NCBI RefSeq assembly: GCF_030345095.1
Contig: NZ_CP128360.1
Coordinates: 5,890,001 to 5,954,000, forward strand
Reading direction: 5' to 3'
Source: Solwaraspora sp. WMMA2056
GTDB lineage: Bacteria; Actinomycetota; Actinomycetes; Mycobacteriales; Micromonosporaceae
Length of the DNA: 64,000 bases
Below the pieces are notes generated by a model. The model ran no database searches. It had not been told where the DNA came from and saw only the letters and a program-made list of their open reading frames with translations. Shown one piece after another: positions 17,399-26,739 of the stretch (the stretch's first letter is position 1; each line of letters opens with the position of its first letter). The translations under genes were made by a program, and so were the position numbers.

Positions 17399-18676
17399 TC
17401 AGCGACCCCGGTGCAGGATGTCCTGCACCTCCTTGAGCGCCGCGTCGACCTCAGCCTCGAAGTAGCCGCCCGTCACCAGGCCGAACTGCATGGTGTCGAG
17501 GTCCGTGGTGTTCACCGGCATCGGCCCACGCCCCGCCATCGCGGTCAGGATGTCCTCGAACAGCCGGTCCACCTGCATCGGGTCGTAGCCGCTGCCGAAC
17601 CTACGCACCTGGAAGGTCCGTCGGATCTGGTCGACCCGCTGCAGATCACCGCCGCCGCCGGCCGGCGGTCCACCGGGTGGGGTGCCCAGACCAGGCTGAC
17701 CCGGCCCGCCCGGGTACCCGCCGACGCCGGGGTAGCCGCCCGTCGCGTGGTGGCCACCGCCACCCGGGTGACCGGCCGCACCGGGATGTCCACCGAATCC
17801 CGCGCCTGCGGGCCCCGGCATCCCCGGACCACCGTCACGTGGACCGGGGCCACCGTCACGCGGACCGAAACCGCCGTCACGCGGACCGAAACCGCCGTCA
17901 CGCGGACCGAAACCGCCGTCACGCGGGCCGGGGCCACCGTCTCGCGGGCCCGGACCGCCCGGGCCGGGCATCCCGCCAGGGCCCGGCATCGGCCCGGGGA
18001 GCTGCGGGTGCCCACCGGTCGGCGGGCCGGCCGGACCCGACCGCCGGTCCGGGAAGTAGATCTCTGCCGTCATGTCGGCCTTGCCGTGGCGTCCCTGTTC
18101 GAACCCGTCGAACCGGCCTTCCGGGCCCGGCCCGAAGCCCCGGTGCGGACCAGCGGGAACCGGTGTGGCCGGCGGTCCGCCGGGGCCGCCACCGGGCGGC
18201 GGGTAACCGCCGGCGCCACGCGGGTCGTCGTAGCGCCCGTAACCGGCTGCGGCGGGCTGCTCCGGATAGCCGCCGCCACCGTACGGGTCGTGCGGTGGCG
18301 GAGCCGGCAGGGCGGGCACCGGCCGTGCCGGCAGGGCCGGGGCCGCCGCGGCGACCGGCCGGTCCTCGCGCGGCGGTGGGGCCAGCCGCTCGGGCGGCAC
18401 GGCGGCAGCACCGGAGCCACGGGCCGCCGCAGGCCGCTCCTCCAACTCGGCCAGTTGTCGTTCGACCCGGTCCAGATGCAGGTCGACCTGCCATTCGTCG
18501 TAGCCGTTGAAGCGGACACGGAATACGACGTCGTGCACTTCCTGTGCGGAAACCGGTGATCCGACCGGTTCGCCGGCGAGTGTGGCCTCGACGCGGTCGA
18601 GGAAGGCATCCACTTCGTCGACCTTGTAACCCCGACGAAGCGCCTTGCGCCGGAAGCGCTGTCCCTGACTCGCCAC
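17399..18676 (-). CDS. DivIVA-domain protein with proline/glycine-rich centre
   Basis: A 425-residue cytosolic protein. Residues 1-75 carry a DivIVA-like repeat (FRRKALRRGYKVDEVDAFLDR) and residues 345-425 a second one (RTFQVRRFGSGYDPMQVDRLFEDILTAM is its extent; key motif YDPMQVDRLFEDIL). The centre is low-complexity Pro/Gly with six tandem copies of the heptad [PF]GPRDGG around residues 243-285. DivIVA-type domains bind curved membrane or organise polar growth and septation in actinobacteria, but this protein lacks the long coiled coil of Wag31/DivIVA itself, so its role is unclear. It is monocistronic and placed just upstream of nothing obvious; rlmN follows upstream on the same strand 36 bp away. 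Confidence 0.8.
   Translation of the reverse strand: MASQGQRFRRKALRRGYKVDEVDAFLDRVEATLAGEPVGSPVSAQEVHDVVFRVRFNGYDEWQVDLHLDRVERQLAELEERPAAARGSGAAAVPPERLAPPPREDRPVAAAAPALPARPVPALPAPPPHDPYGGGGYPEQPAAAGYGRYDDPRGAGGYPPPGGGPGGPPATPVPAGPHRGFGPGPEGRFDGFEQGRHGKADMTAEIYFPDRRSGPAGPPTGGHPQLPGPMPGPGGMPGPGGPGPRDGGPGPRDGGFGPRDGGFGPRDGGFGPRDGGPGPRDGGPGMPGPAGAGFGGHPGAAGHPGGGGHHATGGYPGVGGYPGGPGQPGLGTPPGGPPAGGGGDLQRVDQIRRTFQVRRFGSGYDPMQVDRLFEDILTAMAGRGPMPVNTTDLDTMQFGLVTGGYFEAEVDAALKEVQDILHRGR
17829..17952. repeat. 21-bp tandem repeat inside the DivIVA-like gene
   Basis: About six in-frame 21-bp units (core CCGTCACGCGGACC on the plus strand) encode the [PF]GPRDGG heptads of the central region. Units are nearly identical at the DNA level, indicating recent expansion. 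Confidence 0.85.
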
Positions 18677-18711
18677 TATGTCTCCTGATTCACTCGCTGA
18701 TCACCGGTAGC

Positions 18712-19842
18712 TCACGTCGCCGTCTGCGCGGCGGCGAGCTGCCCGCATGCACCGTCGATCTCCCTGCCCCGAGTGTCGCGTACGGTGACCGCGACACCGG
18801 CCGCCCGCAACCGGCGGACGAATTCCCGCTCGACCGGCTTCGGGCTGGCATCCCAACGACTGCCGGGAGTCGGATTGAGCGGAATGAGATTCACATGGGC
18901 CATCCGACCAGCCAGCAATCGGCCCAGCAGATCCGCCCGCCATGGCTGGTCGTTCACATCCCGGATCATCGCGTATTCGATGGAGACCCGCCGGCCCGTG
19001 CGGTCCGCGTAGTCCCACGCGGCGTCGAGGACTTCAGCGACCTTCCACCGTTGGTTGACTGGCACGAGTTCGTCGCGCAGATCATCATCGGGCGCGTGCA
19101 ACGACAGCGCAAGAGTCACCGAAAGGTCTTCTCCGACGAGTCGGCGCATCGCCGGCACCAGGCCGACCGTGGAGACCGTCACGTGTCGCTGGGACAGCCC
19201 GAGACCCTCCGGCGCCGGCGCGCAGAGCCGGCGGACCGCAGCGATCACCCGGCCGTAGTTGGCCAGCGGCTCGCCCATGCCCATGAACACCACGTGCGAC
19301 AGGCGGGGCGGGGATCCGGTGACCCCGCCACGTGCGGCCACCCCGGCGAGGAAGACCACCTGGTCGACGATCTCCGCGGTGGAGAGGTTACGGGTCAGCC
19401 CGGCCTGACCGGTCGCGCAGAACGGGCAGGCCATACCGCAGCCGGCCTGGCTGGAGACGCAGGCGGTGACCCGGTCCGGGTAGCCCATCAGCACGCTCTC
19501 CACCAGTGCGCCGTCGTGCAACCGCCACAGCGCCTTGTGCGTCGACCCGTCGTCGCAGCTGCGCTGCCGTACGGCGGTGAGCAGAGTCGGCAGCAGGCGT
19601 TCGGTGATCGGCGCACGGGCCGCCGCCGGCAGGTCGGTCATCGCAACGGGATCACGGACCAGCCGGGTGAAGTAGTGGGTGGAGACCTGCCGGGCCCGAT
19701 AGGCCGGTTGACCGAGCCCGGCCAGCAACGTCTGCCGCTGTGCGAGATCGAGATCAGCCAGGTGCTGGGGTGGCAGGGCCGGACGACCAGCGGGCGTGGC
19801 GGTGGTCGTCGGACGGGTCGGGGTCAACGGCAGACTTCTCAT
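18712..19842 (-). CDS. rlmN: Dual-specificity 23S rRNA/tRNA adenine-C2 methyltransferase
   Basis: RlmN is a radical-SAM enzyme that methylates C2 of A2503 in 23S rRNA and A37 of some tRNAs. The 376-residue protein has the radical-SAM cluster motif [11 protein letters not shown] (Cys-X3-Cys-X2-Cys), the upstream [15 protein letters not shown], and the C-terminal [11 protein letters not shown] whose Cys forms the methyl-relay intermediate. ATG at 19842 (MRSLPL) fits the usual family length; a GTG at 19905 would add 21 unsupported residues. It lies between cdsA and the DivIVA-like gene, as in other actinobacteria. Confidence 0.95.
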   Translation of the reverse strand: MRSLPLTPTRPTTTATPAGRPALPPQHLADLDLAQRQTLLAGLGQPAYRARQVSTHYFTRLVRDPVAMTDLPAAARAPITERLLPTLLTAVRQRSCDDGSTHKALWRLHDGALVESVLMGYPDRVTACVSSQAGCGMACPFCATGQAGLTRNLSTAEIVDQVVFLAGVAARGGVTGSPPRLSHVVFMGMGEPLANYGRVIAAVRRLCAPAPEGLGLSQRHVTVSTVGLVPAMRRLVGEDLSVTLALSLHAPDDDLRDELVPVNQRWKVAEVLDAAWDYADRTGRRVSIEYAMIRDVNDQPWRADLLGRLLAGRMAHVNLIPLNPTPGSRWDASPKPVEREFVRRLRAAGVAVTVRDTRGREIDGACGQLAAAQTAT

Positions 19843-19978
19843 GGCAGATCCAGTCTCCCACGATCCCACCGAAATCGGCTCGCCCCGGGGCCCAGATCGG
19901 GTCACCCCGACAGTTGAACCCGGACTCGGCGCCTCAGCCAGCGCGGCGACGGCCCGGCGATCGGGCCGGCGGTGCTCG

Positions 19979-21388
19979 TCAGCCGGCCGGCACGATCAAG
20001 GTCAACACGAGATACGAGACCGGCAGTGCCAGCAGGATCGAGTCCAGCCGGTCCATCAACCCGCCGTGTCCGGGCAACAGGTTGCTCATGTCCTTGACCC
20101 CGAGATCCCGTTTGATCATCGATTCGCCGAGATCACCCAGGACCGCCGCGATCGACACCGCCACCCCGAACAGGGCACCCCACAGGGGCATCACGTCGAG
20201 CAGCAGATAGAGCAGTACGGCGGAACCGGCGGCAGCGGCGGCCACCGAACCGGCGAAGCCCTCCCAGGACTTCTTCGGGCTGATCGTCGGGGCCATCCGG
20301 TGCCGGCCGAAGAACACCCCGGCGGCGTACCCGCCGGTGTCGGACAGGATCACCGCCGCGAGCGTGACCAGGATCCGCAGATCGCCGTCGGGACGACTGG
20401 CGAGCAACCCGGCGAACCCGCCGAGAAACGGCACGTAGACCGCGATCAGGGTGGCCGTGGCGGCGTCCCGCTGGAAGCCCGGTGGTCCGTCGCCGAGCCG
20501 CCAGACCAGCATGGCCAGGATCGTCAGCAGCAGCCCGAGGGCCAACGCGTCCGGCCCGACCTGCCAGGCGAGCACCGCCATCAGCACGCCGCCGGCGAGC
20601 AACGGCGGCAGGGGCGGTCGGGCACCGCTACCGCGTACCGCCCGGGTCATCTCCCAGGTGCCGAGGCTGACCGCGGCCACGACGACCGCGAGGAAGGCAG
20701 GCCGCCAGACGAACAACGAGGCGAGAACCAGCGCTCCCAGGCCGACCCCGACACCGATGGCCGCCGGAAGGTTGCGCCCGGCCCGGCTCGGCTCCGGTGT
20801 ACCCGGGCCGGGAGGCGTGGCCGGCTGAGCCGTCGAGCCGGCCGGGGCGGGCTCGCCGACACCGTCGGCACCGGGCCGTGGCTGACGGGTCGGCGTCGAG
20901 CGACCGGCCCGGCGACGTCGGACCCCGGCCCGTCGCCGGGCCGCCGATCCCGACTCCGGCTCGCCGTCGGACGGCGCCGGCCCCTCGGTGGCAGGTCTGT
21001 CCTCGAACGGCACCGGCTCGTCGGACCACGGCCCAGGTGGCGGCGGCTCACTCGGCGGCCACTGGCCGGACGACGGGTCCGGCGGCCACCTGTCGTGCCC
21101 ACCGGAGCGCGGGCCGTCGTGCCCGGCGGTCTGCGTACCGTTGAACGACCCGCCGCCGGACCGGTGGTCGGCCACGTAGCCGACCCCGGTGCCGATGTAC
21201 GGTCCGGCGTGCGGTAGCTCGCCGGTGCCGGTGTACGGACCGGCGGGCCTGCCGTACGGATCGGTCCACTCGACCGCCGGATGGCCGTTGCGCACCTGGC
21301 GTGCCGACGAGTCGGGCGCGGCACCGGGGCGCCGCGCCCGAGTTCGCGCATCCGGGTGGTCGCCGCCGGCGGTCTCGGGATAGGACAT
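19979..21388 (-). CDS. cdsA: Phosphatidate cytidylyltransferase with long disordered N terminus
   Basis: CdsA makes CDP-diacylglycerol from phosphatidic acid and CTP, the branch point of phospholipid synthesis. The catalytic membrane domain is the C-terminal ~265 residues, with eight or so helices and the family signature [11 protein letters not shown]...[12 protein letters not shown] near residues 428-455. The N-terminal ~205 residues are a hydrophilic Pro/Gly/Arg-rich region without recognisable domain; such extensions occur in actinobacterial CdsA but this one is long. ATG at 21388 overlaps the frr stop by one base (TGATG), so it is translationally coupled to frr. Confidence 0.94.
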   Translation of the reverse strand: MSYPETAGGDHPDARTRARRPGAAPDSSARQVRNGHPAVEWTDPYGRPAGPYTGTGELPHAGPYIGTGVGYVADHRSGGGSFNGTQTAGHDGPRSGGHDRWPPDPSSGQWPPSEPPPPGPWSDEPVPFEDRPATEGPAPSDGEPESGSAARRRAGVRRRRAGRSTPTRQPRPGADGVGEPAPAGSTAQPATPPGPGTPEPSRAGRNLPAAIGVGVGLGALVLASLFVWRPAFLAVVVAAVSLGTWEMTRAVRGSGARPPLPPLLAGGVLMAVLAWQVGPDALALGLLLTILAMLVWRLGDGPPGFQRDAATATLIAVYVPFLGGFAGLLASRPDGDLRILVTLAAVILSDTGGYAAGVFFGRHRMAPTISPKKSWEGFAGSVAAAAAGSAVLLYLLLDVMPLWGALFGVAVSIAAVLGDLGESMIKRDLGVKDMSNLLPGHGGLMDRLDSILLALPVSYLVLTLIVPAG

Positions 21389-21945
21389 CAGACCTCGAGC
21401 AGCTCGGTTTCCTTGTGCTTGACCAGTTCGTCGACGCTGGAGACGTACCGGTGGGTCAGATCGTCCAGCTCCTTCTCGGCACGGCGTCCATCGTCCTCGC
21501 CGGCTTCGCCGTCCTTGACGATGCGGTCCAGCTCTTCCTTGCCCTTGCGCCGGACGTTACGGATCGCCACCTTGGCGTCCTCGCCCTTGCCCCGGGCCAC
21601 CTTGATCATGTCCCGGCGACGGTCCTCGGTCATCTGCGGCAGCAGGATCCGCAGCTGGTTACCCTCGTTGTTCGGGTTCACGCCCAGGTCCGAGTCCCGG
21701 ATCGCCTTCTCCATCGCGGCGAGCTGCGACATGTCGTACGGCTTGATGATCGCCATTCGCGGCTCCGGCACCGCGACGGACGCCATCTGGGTGATCGGCG
21801 TCGGGGTTCCGTAGTAGTCGAGCACGATCCGGGAGAACATGGCCGGAGTGGCCCGACCGGTACGGATCGCGCCCAGATCCTCCTTGGCGTGCTCGACCGC
21901 ACGCTCCATCTTCTCCTCCGCTTCGAGCAGAGTCTCCTCGATCAC
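21388..21945 (-). CDS. frr: Ribosome recycling factor
   Basis: RRF splits post-termination ribosomes together with EF-G. The 185-residue length and motifs ([53 protein letters not shown]) are canonical. The start is GTG at 21945 with AAGGAGG about 11 nt upstream. It lies between pyrH and cdsA in the conserved rpsB-tsf-pyrH-frr-cdsA order and shares a stop/start overlap with cdsA. Confidence 0.98.
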   Translation of the reverse strand: MIEETLLEAEEKMERAVEHAKEDLGAIRTGRATPAMFSRIVLDYYGTPTPITQMASVAVPEPRMAIIKPYDMSQLAAMEKAIRDSDLGVNPNNEGNQLRILLPQMTEDRRRDMIKVARGKGEDAKVAIRNVRRKGKEELDRIVKDGEAGEDDGRRAEKELDDLTHRYVSSVDELVKHKETELLEV

Positions 21946-22024
21946 CTGTTCCGTCGCCTCCTTCTGGCTCCCTGTCCTACTGCGTACCGCCGGTCGGCAC
22001 AGCCCGTGGGGGCGGACCGGTCGG

Positions 22025-22792
22025 TCAGGTCGTGATCAAGGTACCGATGCGTTCCCCGGCGACCGCGCGCACGATCGTGTCGTCGCCCTGCGCACCGAAG
22101 ACCAGCATCGGCAGGTCGTTGTCCATGCAGAGGCTGAAGGCGGCGGCGTCGGCGACCCGCAGACCACGTCGCAGCGCCTCGGCGAAGGTCACGGTGTCCA
22201 GCTTGCGGGCAGTGGGATCGGTCCGCGGATCCGCGGTGTACACCCCGTCCACCCCGTTCTTGCTCATCAGGACGACGTCGGCGTGAATCTCCAGCGCCCG
22301 CTGGGCGGAGACCGTGTCGGTGGAGAAGTACGGCATCCCGGCGCCGGCACCGAAGATGACCACCCGGCCCTTCTCCAGGTGCCGGATCGCCCGCAGCGGA
22401 ATGTACGGTTCGGCGACCTGGGCCATCGTGATCGCGCTCTGCACCCGCGTCTCCACGCCTTCCTTCTCCAGGAAGTCCTGCAGCGCGAGACAGTTCATCA
22501 CCGTGCCGAGCATGCCCATGTAGTCGGCACGGGCCCGGTCCATGCCGCGTTTCTGCAACTCCGCGCCGCGGAAGAAGTTGCCGCCGCCGACCACCACCGA
22601 GACCTGGACCCCCAGCCGGGAGACGGTCGCGATCTGCCGGGCGATGTCCTGGACGACGTCCGGGTCGACGCCGATCGCCCCACCGCCGAAGACCTCACCG
22701 GACAGCTTCAGCACCACCCGCCGGGAACGCCCCGGCGGCGGTGCCGTGGGGTCGTCCGCCGCGAGCGGGCTCCCACTCGTTGCCTGCGTCAT
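22025..22792 (-). CDS. pyrH: UMP kinase
   Basis: PyrH is the hexameric bacterial UMP kinase (amino-acid-kinase fold), making UDP from UMP and ATP. The 255-residue protein has [43 protein letters not shown] and [13 protein letters not shown]. The first ~24 residues are a non-conserved Pro-rich extension. The 79-nt gap to frr contains no terminator, so the two are probably co-transcribed. Confidence 0.98.
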   Translation of the reverse strand: MTQATSGSPLAADDPTAPPPGRSRRVVLKLSGEVFGGGAIGVDPDVVQDIARQIATVSRLGVQVSVVVGGGNFFRGAELQKRGMDRARADYMGMLGTVMNCLALQDFLEKEGVETRVQSAITMAQVAEPYIPLRAIRHLEKGRVVIFGAGAGMPYFSTDTVSAQRALEIHADVVLMSKNGVDGVYTADPRTDPTARKLDTVTFAEALRRGLRVADAAAFSLCMDNDLPMLVFGAQGDDTIVRAVAGERIGTLITT

Positions 22793-22833
22793 CCGACCCG
22801 CCCTTCCCTAGCTGAGCCCACCCTACGGAACGA

Positions 22834-22871
22834 GGAGGCCGTGGTGCCTGTCACGTACACCAACGGCCTCC
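22834..22871 (-). terminator. Hairpin after tsf
   Basis: Arms 22834-22846 and 22858-22871 form a 13-bp stem with one bulged base and an 11-nt loop, in the 161-bp gap between tsf and pyrH. It may terminate rpsB-tsf transcription or attenuate read-through into pyrH. Confidence 0.6.
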
Positions 22872-22953
22872 TGCGTCGATCGTGCTACCGGTCCTGGCGG
22901 GTGGTCGCCGTACCTGCGCCGTGACCCGGCGGGCCGACGACCACCGCCGTGGC

Positions 22954-23784
22954 TCAGGCCTGCCCGACCTCGAACCGGACGAAGCCGGTGAGGTCGATGC
23001 CTGCCTCGGCGACGACCTGCTTGACGGTCTTCTTGTTGTCGGCGACCGAGGCCTGCTCCAACAGGACGAAGTCCTTGAAGAAGGCGTTCACCCGGCCCTC
23101 GATGATCTTGGGCATCGCCGCTTCCGGCTTGCCCTCCTCGCGGGCCGTCTGCTCGGCGATCCGCCGCTCCGACTCCACGGTCTCGGCGGGCACCTCGTCG
23201 CGGGTGAGGAAGCGCGGCCGCATCGCGGCGATCTGCATCGCCACACCCCGGGCGTCGGCGTCGGCGGCCTCGTCGGTCTTACCGGCGTACCCGACCAGCA
23301 CACCGACCTGCGGCGGCAGGTCCTGCGCCTTACGGTGCAGGTAGACCGCGATGGTGCCGTCGAGGCGGGCGAACCGGTTGAGCACCAGCTTCTCGCCGAT
23401 CTTGGCCGACTGCTCCTGTACGGCGTCGGCCACCGACCGACCGTCGGCCAGGGTGGAGCCGAGCAGCGATTCGGCGTCGGTCGCCTTGATCTGCTCACCG
23501 TGCTCGACGAGGAGCTGGGCGAACTCGATGAAGTCGGTGTTCTTGGCGACGAAGTCGGTCTCGCAGTTGAGCTCCAGCAGGGCCGACCCGGCGTGGGCCA
23601 CCAGGCCGTTGGCGGCGGTACGCCCGGCCCGCTTGCCGACGTCCTTGGCACCCTTGATCCGCAGGATCTCGACGGCCTTGTCGACGTCGCCCTCGGCCTC
23701 CTGCAGCGCCTTCTTGCAGTCCATCATGCCGGCGCCGGTGAGGTCGCGGAGCTTCTTGACGTCCGCGGCGGTGAAGTTGGACAT
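22954..23784 (-). CDS. tsf: Elongation factor Ts
   Basis: EF-Ts is the nucleotide exchange factor for EF-Tu. The 276-residue protein has the N-terminal UBA-like domain ([18 protein letters not shown]), [11 protein letters not shown] and the C-terminal dimerisation domain. It follows rpsB by 39 nt, the universal rpsB-tsf pair. Confidence 0.98.
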   Translation of the reverse strand: MSNFTAADVKKLRDLTGAGMMDCKKALQEAEGDVDKAVEILRIKGAKDVGKRAGRTAANGLVAHAGSALLELNCETDFVAKNTDFIEFAQLLVEHGEQIKATDAESLLGSTLADGRSVADAVQEQSAKIGEKLVLNRFARLDGTIAVYLHRKAQDLPPQVGVLVGYAGKTDEAADADARGVAMQIAAMRPRFLTRDEVPAETVESERRIAEQTAREEGKPEAAMPKIIEGRVNAFFKDFVLLEQASVADNKKTVKQVVAEAGIDLTGFVRFEVGQA

Positions 23785-23823
23785 GACTCTCTCTTCGATC
23801 TCGTCAGTCGGCTTGGGTGGTCG

Positions 23824-24669
23824 TCATTCCGCAGCGGCAGTGGCGGGAGCAGGAGCGGCGGGAGCGGGCTCGTTCTCCTTGTTGGCCGGGCCTTCGAGCA
23901 GCTCACGCTCCCACTCGGGCAGCGGCTCGTCGGTGGCGACGGCACCCGGCTCCGGCTTGTCCTCGGCACCGCGCGACTTGCCCGACCGGGCGATCAGGCC
24001 GTCGGCGACGGCGGCCGCCACGACCCGGGTGAGCAGCTCGGCCGACCGGATCGCGTCGTCGTTGCCCGGGATCGGGAAGTCGACCTCGTCCGGGTCACAG
24101 TTGGTGTCGAGCACCGCGATGACCGGAATGCCCAGCTTGCGGGCCTCGTCGACGGCGATGTGCTCCTTCTTGGTGTCGACGACCCAGATCGCCGCCGGCA
24201 CCTTCTGCATGTCCCGCAGACCACCGAGCGTACGGCTGAGCTTGTCCTTCTCCCGTGACAGCTGCAGGGTCTCCTTCTTGGTGTAACCCTGCGCGGTGCC
24301 GGTCAGGTCGAGCGCCTCCAGCTCCTTCATCCGCTGCAGCCGCTTGTACACCGTCTGGAAGTTGGTCAGCATGCCGCCGAGCCACCGGTGGTTGACGTAC
24401 GGCTGACCGACCCGGGTCGCCTGCTCGGCGATCGCCTCCTGCGCCTGCTTCTTGGTGCCGACAAAGAGGATGTTGCCACCGTCGGCGACGGTGTCCCGCA
24501 CGAAGACGTACGCCTTCTCGATGTAGTCGAGGGTCTGGCGCAGGTCGATGATGTAGATACCGTTGCGCTCGGTGAAGATGAAGCGCTTCATCTTCGGGTT
24601 CCAGCGCCGGGTCTGGTGCCCGAAGTGAACACCACTTTCCAGCAGCTGACGCATGGTCACGACGGCCAT
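23824..24669 (-). CDS. rpsB: 30S ribosomal protein S2
   Basis: S2 (281 residues) starts [20 protein letters not shown] and has the canonical [35 protein letters not shown] and [18 protein letters not shown] motifs. The C-terminal ~50 residues are a charged Ala/Pro/Glu tail usual in actinobacteria. ATG at 24669 has AGGGAG about 9 nt upstream; the longer in-frame start at 24702 is unnecessary. Confidence 0.98.
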   Translation of the reverse strand: MAVVTMRQLLESGVHFGHQTRRWNPKMKRFIFTERNGIYIIDLRQTLDYIEKAYVFVRDTVADGGNILFVGTKKQAQEAIAEQATRVGQPYVNHRWLGGMLTNFQTVYKRLQRMKELEALDLTGTAQGYTKKETLQLSREKDKLSRTLGGLRDMQKVPAAIWVVDTKKEHIAVDEARKLGIPVIAVLDTNCDPDEVDFPIPGNDDAIRSAELLTRVVAAAVADGLIARSGKSRGAEDKPEPGAVATDEPLPEWERELLEGPANKENEPAPAAPAPATAAAE

Positions 24670-24985
24670 GGTGGGTTTCTCCCTGTTGTCCCTGGTTGTC
24701 ACGCCGGCCGGGCGGCCAGCGTCCTGGTGCCCGGTCGGCGGTCATGATGGGCCTGAGAGATCAGGACCAGGGAACCGTCGCCCCCACGGCAACCGCCGGG
24801 GAGAAGGGCACGCGAGGTCGACCGCGCAGGGCGGTCGCCAGTGTTCGAGTGTACGCCCTGCACTGTGCGCGGACCCCGCCAGCCCGGACCACCAGCGACC
24901 ACCAGGGGTCGCGACGCCAGCCGGCAGAGCCCACCACCAGGTCCGTCGCTCAGCCGGCAGAGCCGCCACCAGCTCGTCCGGTCAC
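24670..24985 (-). other. 316-bp rpsB upstream region
   Basis: No gene is evident. On the minus strand it holds a GCGACC/GGTCGC hairpin, a direct repeat of a CTCTGCCGGCTG-containing segment (twice, about 24915-24965), and a TACACT that could be the -10 for rpsB; no -35 fits it. It presumably contains the rpsB promoter and an S2 leader. Confidence 0.4.
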
Positions 24986-25945
24986 TCAGCCGGCCAGACC
25001 GGCCACCAGGAACAGGAACAGACCGACCAGCAGGTACGCGGTAGGCGGACGAAGCCAGGCCTCGACAGGATCCCCCACCTTCGTCGCACCCGTGGTCAAC
25101 CCGAACATGCCGAGTCCGAAGGCGGGCAGGCCCAGCATCAGCGCCGTACCGGCGACCACCGCACCGGGGCCGGCCGGCTCCGCCAACGCGCCATCGAGCA
25201 ACAACCGCAACGCCGGCACCTCGAGGATCATCACCAGTACGGCGTAGAAGATCGCCTGCGCGGGCCGCCGGCTGCGGTACACACCGTCGCCGATCAGGCC
25301 ACCGGACGGCGGACGGCGGCCGTACTCACCGGCGGGTGGCGGCGGCTCGGCCGGCGGCCGTGGGGTCACCGGCGGCATCGGTCCGGTCGGCACGTCGACC
25401 GACCCGCGCGGCTCGCCGCCCCGGCCGGTCTCCGCGACCGGCCCTGGGCCGGCCCCGAGCCCCGGTTCCACCGCAGGGTCCGACGCCCGGGACCCGCCCG
25501 ACGTCCCCGGCGGCCCGCTGGCCGGCTCGGCGAACGGTGCCGCCGACACGGGTGCGGCGAACGGTGGACGCGGCGACGCACCCGCCGGGGCGAACGGCGT
25601 GGGCGAGGTCGAGCCCGGCGGCGCGAACGGCGGCGCGGAGACCACCGGCATGCCGTACGGCGGTGCCGAGGACGGCTCGACGGCCGCGCGGCGGCCGGGC
25701 TCGGGGGCAGCCCGACGACCGGACTCCGGCGCCGCCCGACGGCCGGACTCGCCGTACCGTCCGCCGAGACCCAGCGGGTCCTCGCCGAAGCGGTCGGTGG
25801 TCGGCTCGGCGGCCGGGCCGGTGCCGTCGCGCGATGCCACCGGGTACCGATCCGGGGTGCTCGACTGCCAGGACTGGTCGACGTAGGTGCGCTCGGAGTA
25901 CCACCGGGGATCGGCGTCCTCCGACTGGTGTGCGTTCGGGTCCAC
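24986..25945 (-). CDS. Conserved membrane protein with disordered N terminus
   Basis: A 319-residue protein I do not recognise by name. Residues 1-215 are hydrophilic and Pro/Ala/Gly-rich with short repeats (ESGRRAAPEPGRRAA). Residues 225-319 contain about three hydrophobic segments (AIFYAVLVMILEVPALRLLL; VVAGTALMLGLPAFGLGMFGL; AYLLVGLFLFLVAGLAG). It therefore looks like a small integral membrane protein with a long cytosolic tail. GTG at 25945 is preceded by TACGGT 8 nt upstream, consistent with a leaderless transcript. It lies between rpsB and yraN, at one edge of the apparently inverted block. Confidence 0.7.
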   Translation of the reverse strand: MDPNAHQSEDADPRWYSERTYVDQSWQSSTPDRYPVASRDGTGPAAEPTTDRFGEDPLGLGGRYGESGRRAAPESGRRAAPEPGRRAAVEPSSAPPYGMPVVSAPPFAPPGSTSPTPFAPAGASPRPPFAAPVSAAPFAEPASGPPGTSGGSRASDPAVEPGLGAGPGPVAETGRGGEPRGSVDVPTGPMPPVTPRPPAEPPPPAGEYGRRPPSGGLIGDGVYRSRRPAQAIFYAVLVMILEVPALRLLLDGALAEPAGPGAVVAGTALMLGLPAFGLGMFGLTTGATKVGDPVEAWLRPPTAYLLVGLFLFLVAGLAG

Positions 25946-26030
25946 GGTCAGGCACCGTATGCCACCCGTACCACCCGCGCCACCCGGACCCCCGTCGCGC
26001 CCGCACCCCCGACGACCCCGAGTCGGCGCA

Positions 26031-26132
26031 GATCACGCCGGTCGGCGCCCAGACGAACGGGCGCTGATCACACCGGTCGGCGCCCAGACGAACGGGCGCT
26101 GATCACACCGGTCGGCGCCCAGACGAACGGGC
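26031..26132. repeat. 35-bp tandem repeat, 2.9 copies
   Basis: Units start at 26031, 26066 and 26101 (GATCACACCGGTCGGCGCCC...). Copies 1 and 2 differ at one base; copy 3 matches over 32 bp. The array fills the divergent promoter region between the 319-residue membrane protein and yraN, where the conserved gene order is interrupted. Confidence 0.9.
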
Positions 26133-26165
26133 ACGGGTTAGCACATCGGTCCGGTGCCGGCGCCG

Positions 26166-26193
26166 TTGTCCACAGGCGGCCCCGCTGTCCACA
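26166..26193 (+). promoter_or_regulatory. Two DnaA-box-like 9-mers upstream of yraN
   Basis: TTGTCCACA (26166-26174) is the preferred DnaA box of high-GC actinobacteria, and CTGTCCACA (26185-26193) is a one-mismatch copy 10 bp on, same orientation. They lie 54-81 bp before the yraN ATG. Confidence 0.6.
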
Positions 26194-26246
26194 CCGGCGG
26201 CGTCGACCGCCGACGCCGGCCCCGGTCCGCAGCCATCGTCCGGGGC

Positions 26247-26609
26247 ATGACCACAAGCAGACAAACCATCGGTCGGTACGGCGAGCGTTGCGCGGTCCGG
26301 TTCCTGGCCGACGCCGGGCTCGTCATCGTCGACCGCAACTGGCGCTGCCCGACCGGCGAGATCGACATCATCGCCCGGGACGGTGACACGGTGGTGTTCT
26401 GCGAGGTGAAGACCCGACGCGGCGACCGGTTCGGCACGCCGGCGGAGGCGGTCACGCCTGTCAAGGCCGGCCGCATTCGCCGGCTGGCCGCCGCCTGGCT
26501 CGCCGCGCACCCCGACAACCGACGCCGCGAGGTGCGTTTCGACCTCGTCGCGGTACGCGTCGGCCGCTCCGGCTCGGCCCAGGTGGATCATGTTCCCGCA
26601 GCGTTCTGA
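26247..26609 (+). CDS. YraN/UPF0102 family nuclease-fold protein
   Basis: A 120-residue protein of the YraN family, which has a Holliday-junction-resolvase-like PD-(D/E)XK fold and unknown substrate. Diagnostic motifs are RYGERCAVRFL, NWRCPTGEIDIIARDG (acidic catalytic residues) and VVFCEVKTRRG (E-X-K). ATG at 26247 gives the family length; the frame is open upstream but unsupported. It leads a plus-strand set yraN-yifB-dprA-xerC, the standard order. Confidence 0.92.
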   Translation: MTTSRQTIGRYGERCAVRFLADAGLVIVDRNWRCPTGEIDIIARDGDTVVFCEVKTRRGDRFGTPAEAVTPVKAGRIRRLAAAWLAAHPDNRRREVRFDLVAVRVGRSGSAQVDHVPAAF

Positions 26610-26659
26610 CAGTGGCACGGGCCGGTCCGCCGTACCACATGTCGGGGAAGATCGCCGGA

Positions 26660-26687
26660 CCGTCCACAGGGTCGACAGTTGTCCACA
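26660..26687 (+). promoter_or_regulatory. Two more DnaA-box-like sites between yraN and yifB
   Basis: CCGTCCACA (26660-26668) and the consensus TTGTCCACA (26679-26687), same orientation as the pair before yraN, lie in the 130-bp gap ahead of yifB. A GTCGAC palindrome separates them. Confidence 0.6.
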
Positions 26688-26739
26688 GCCGGCGGCACAA
26701 CGACCCGCACGGACCGCGCCGGACAGCCACCGTTGGCGG

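Noticed and set aside
26031-26132. Possible CRISPR array at the 35-bp repeats
   Set aside because: Units are directly contiguous without unique spacers, and no cas gene is nearby.
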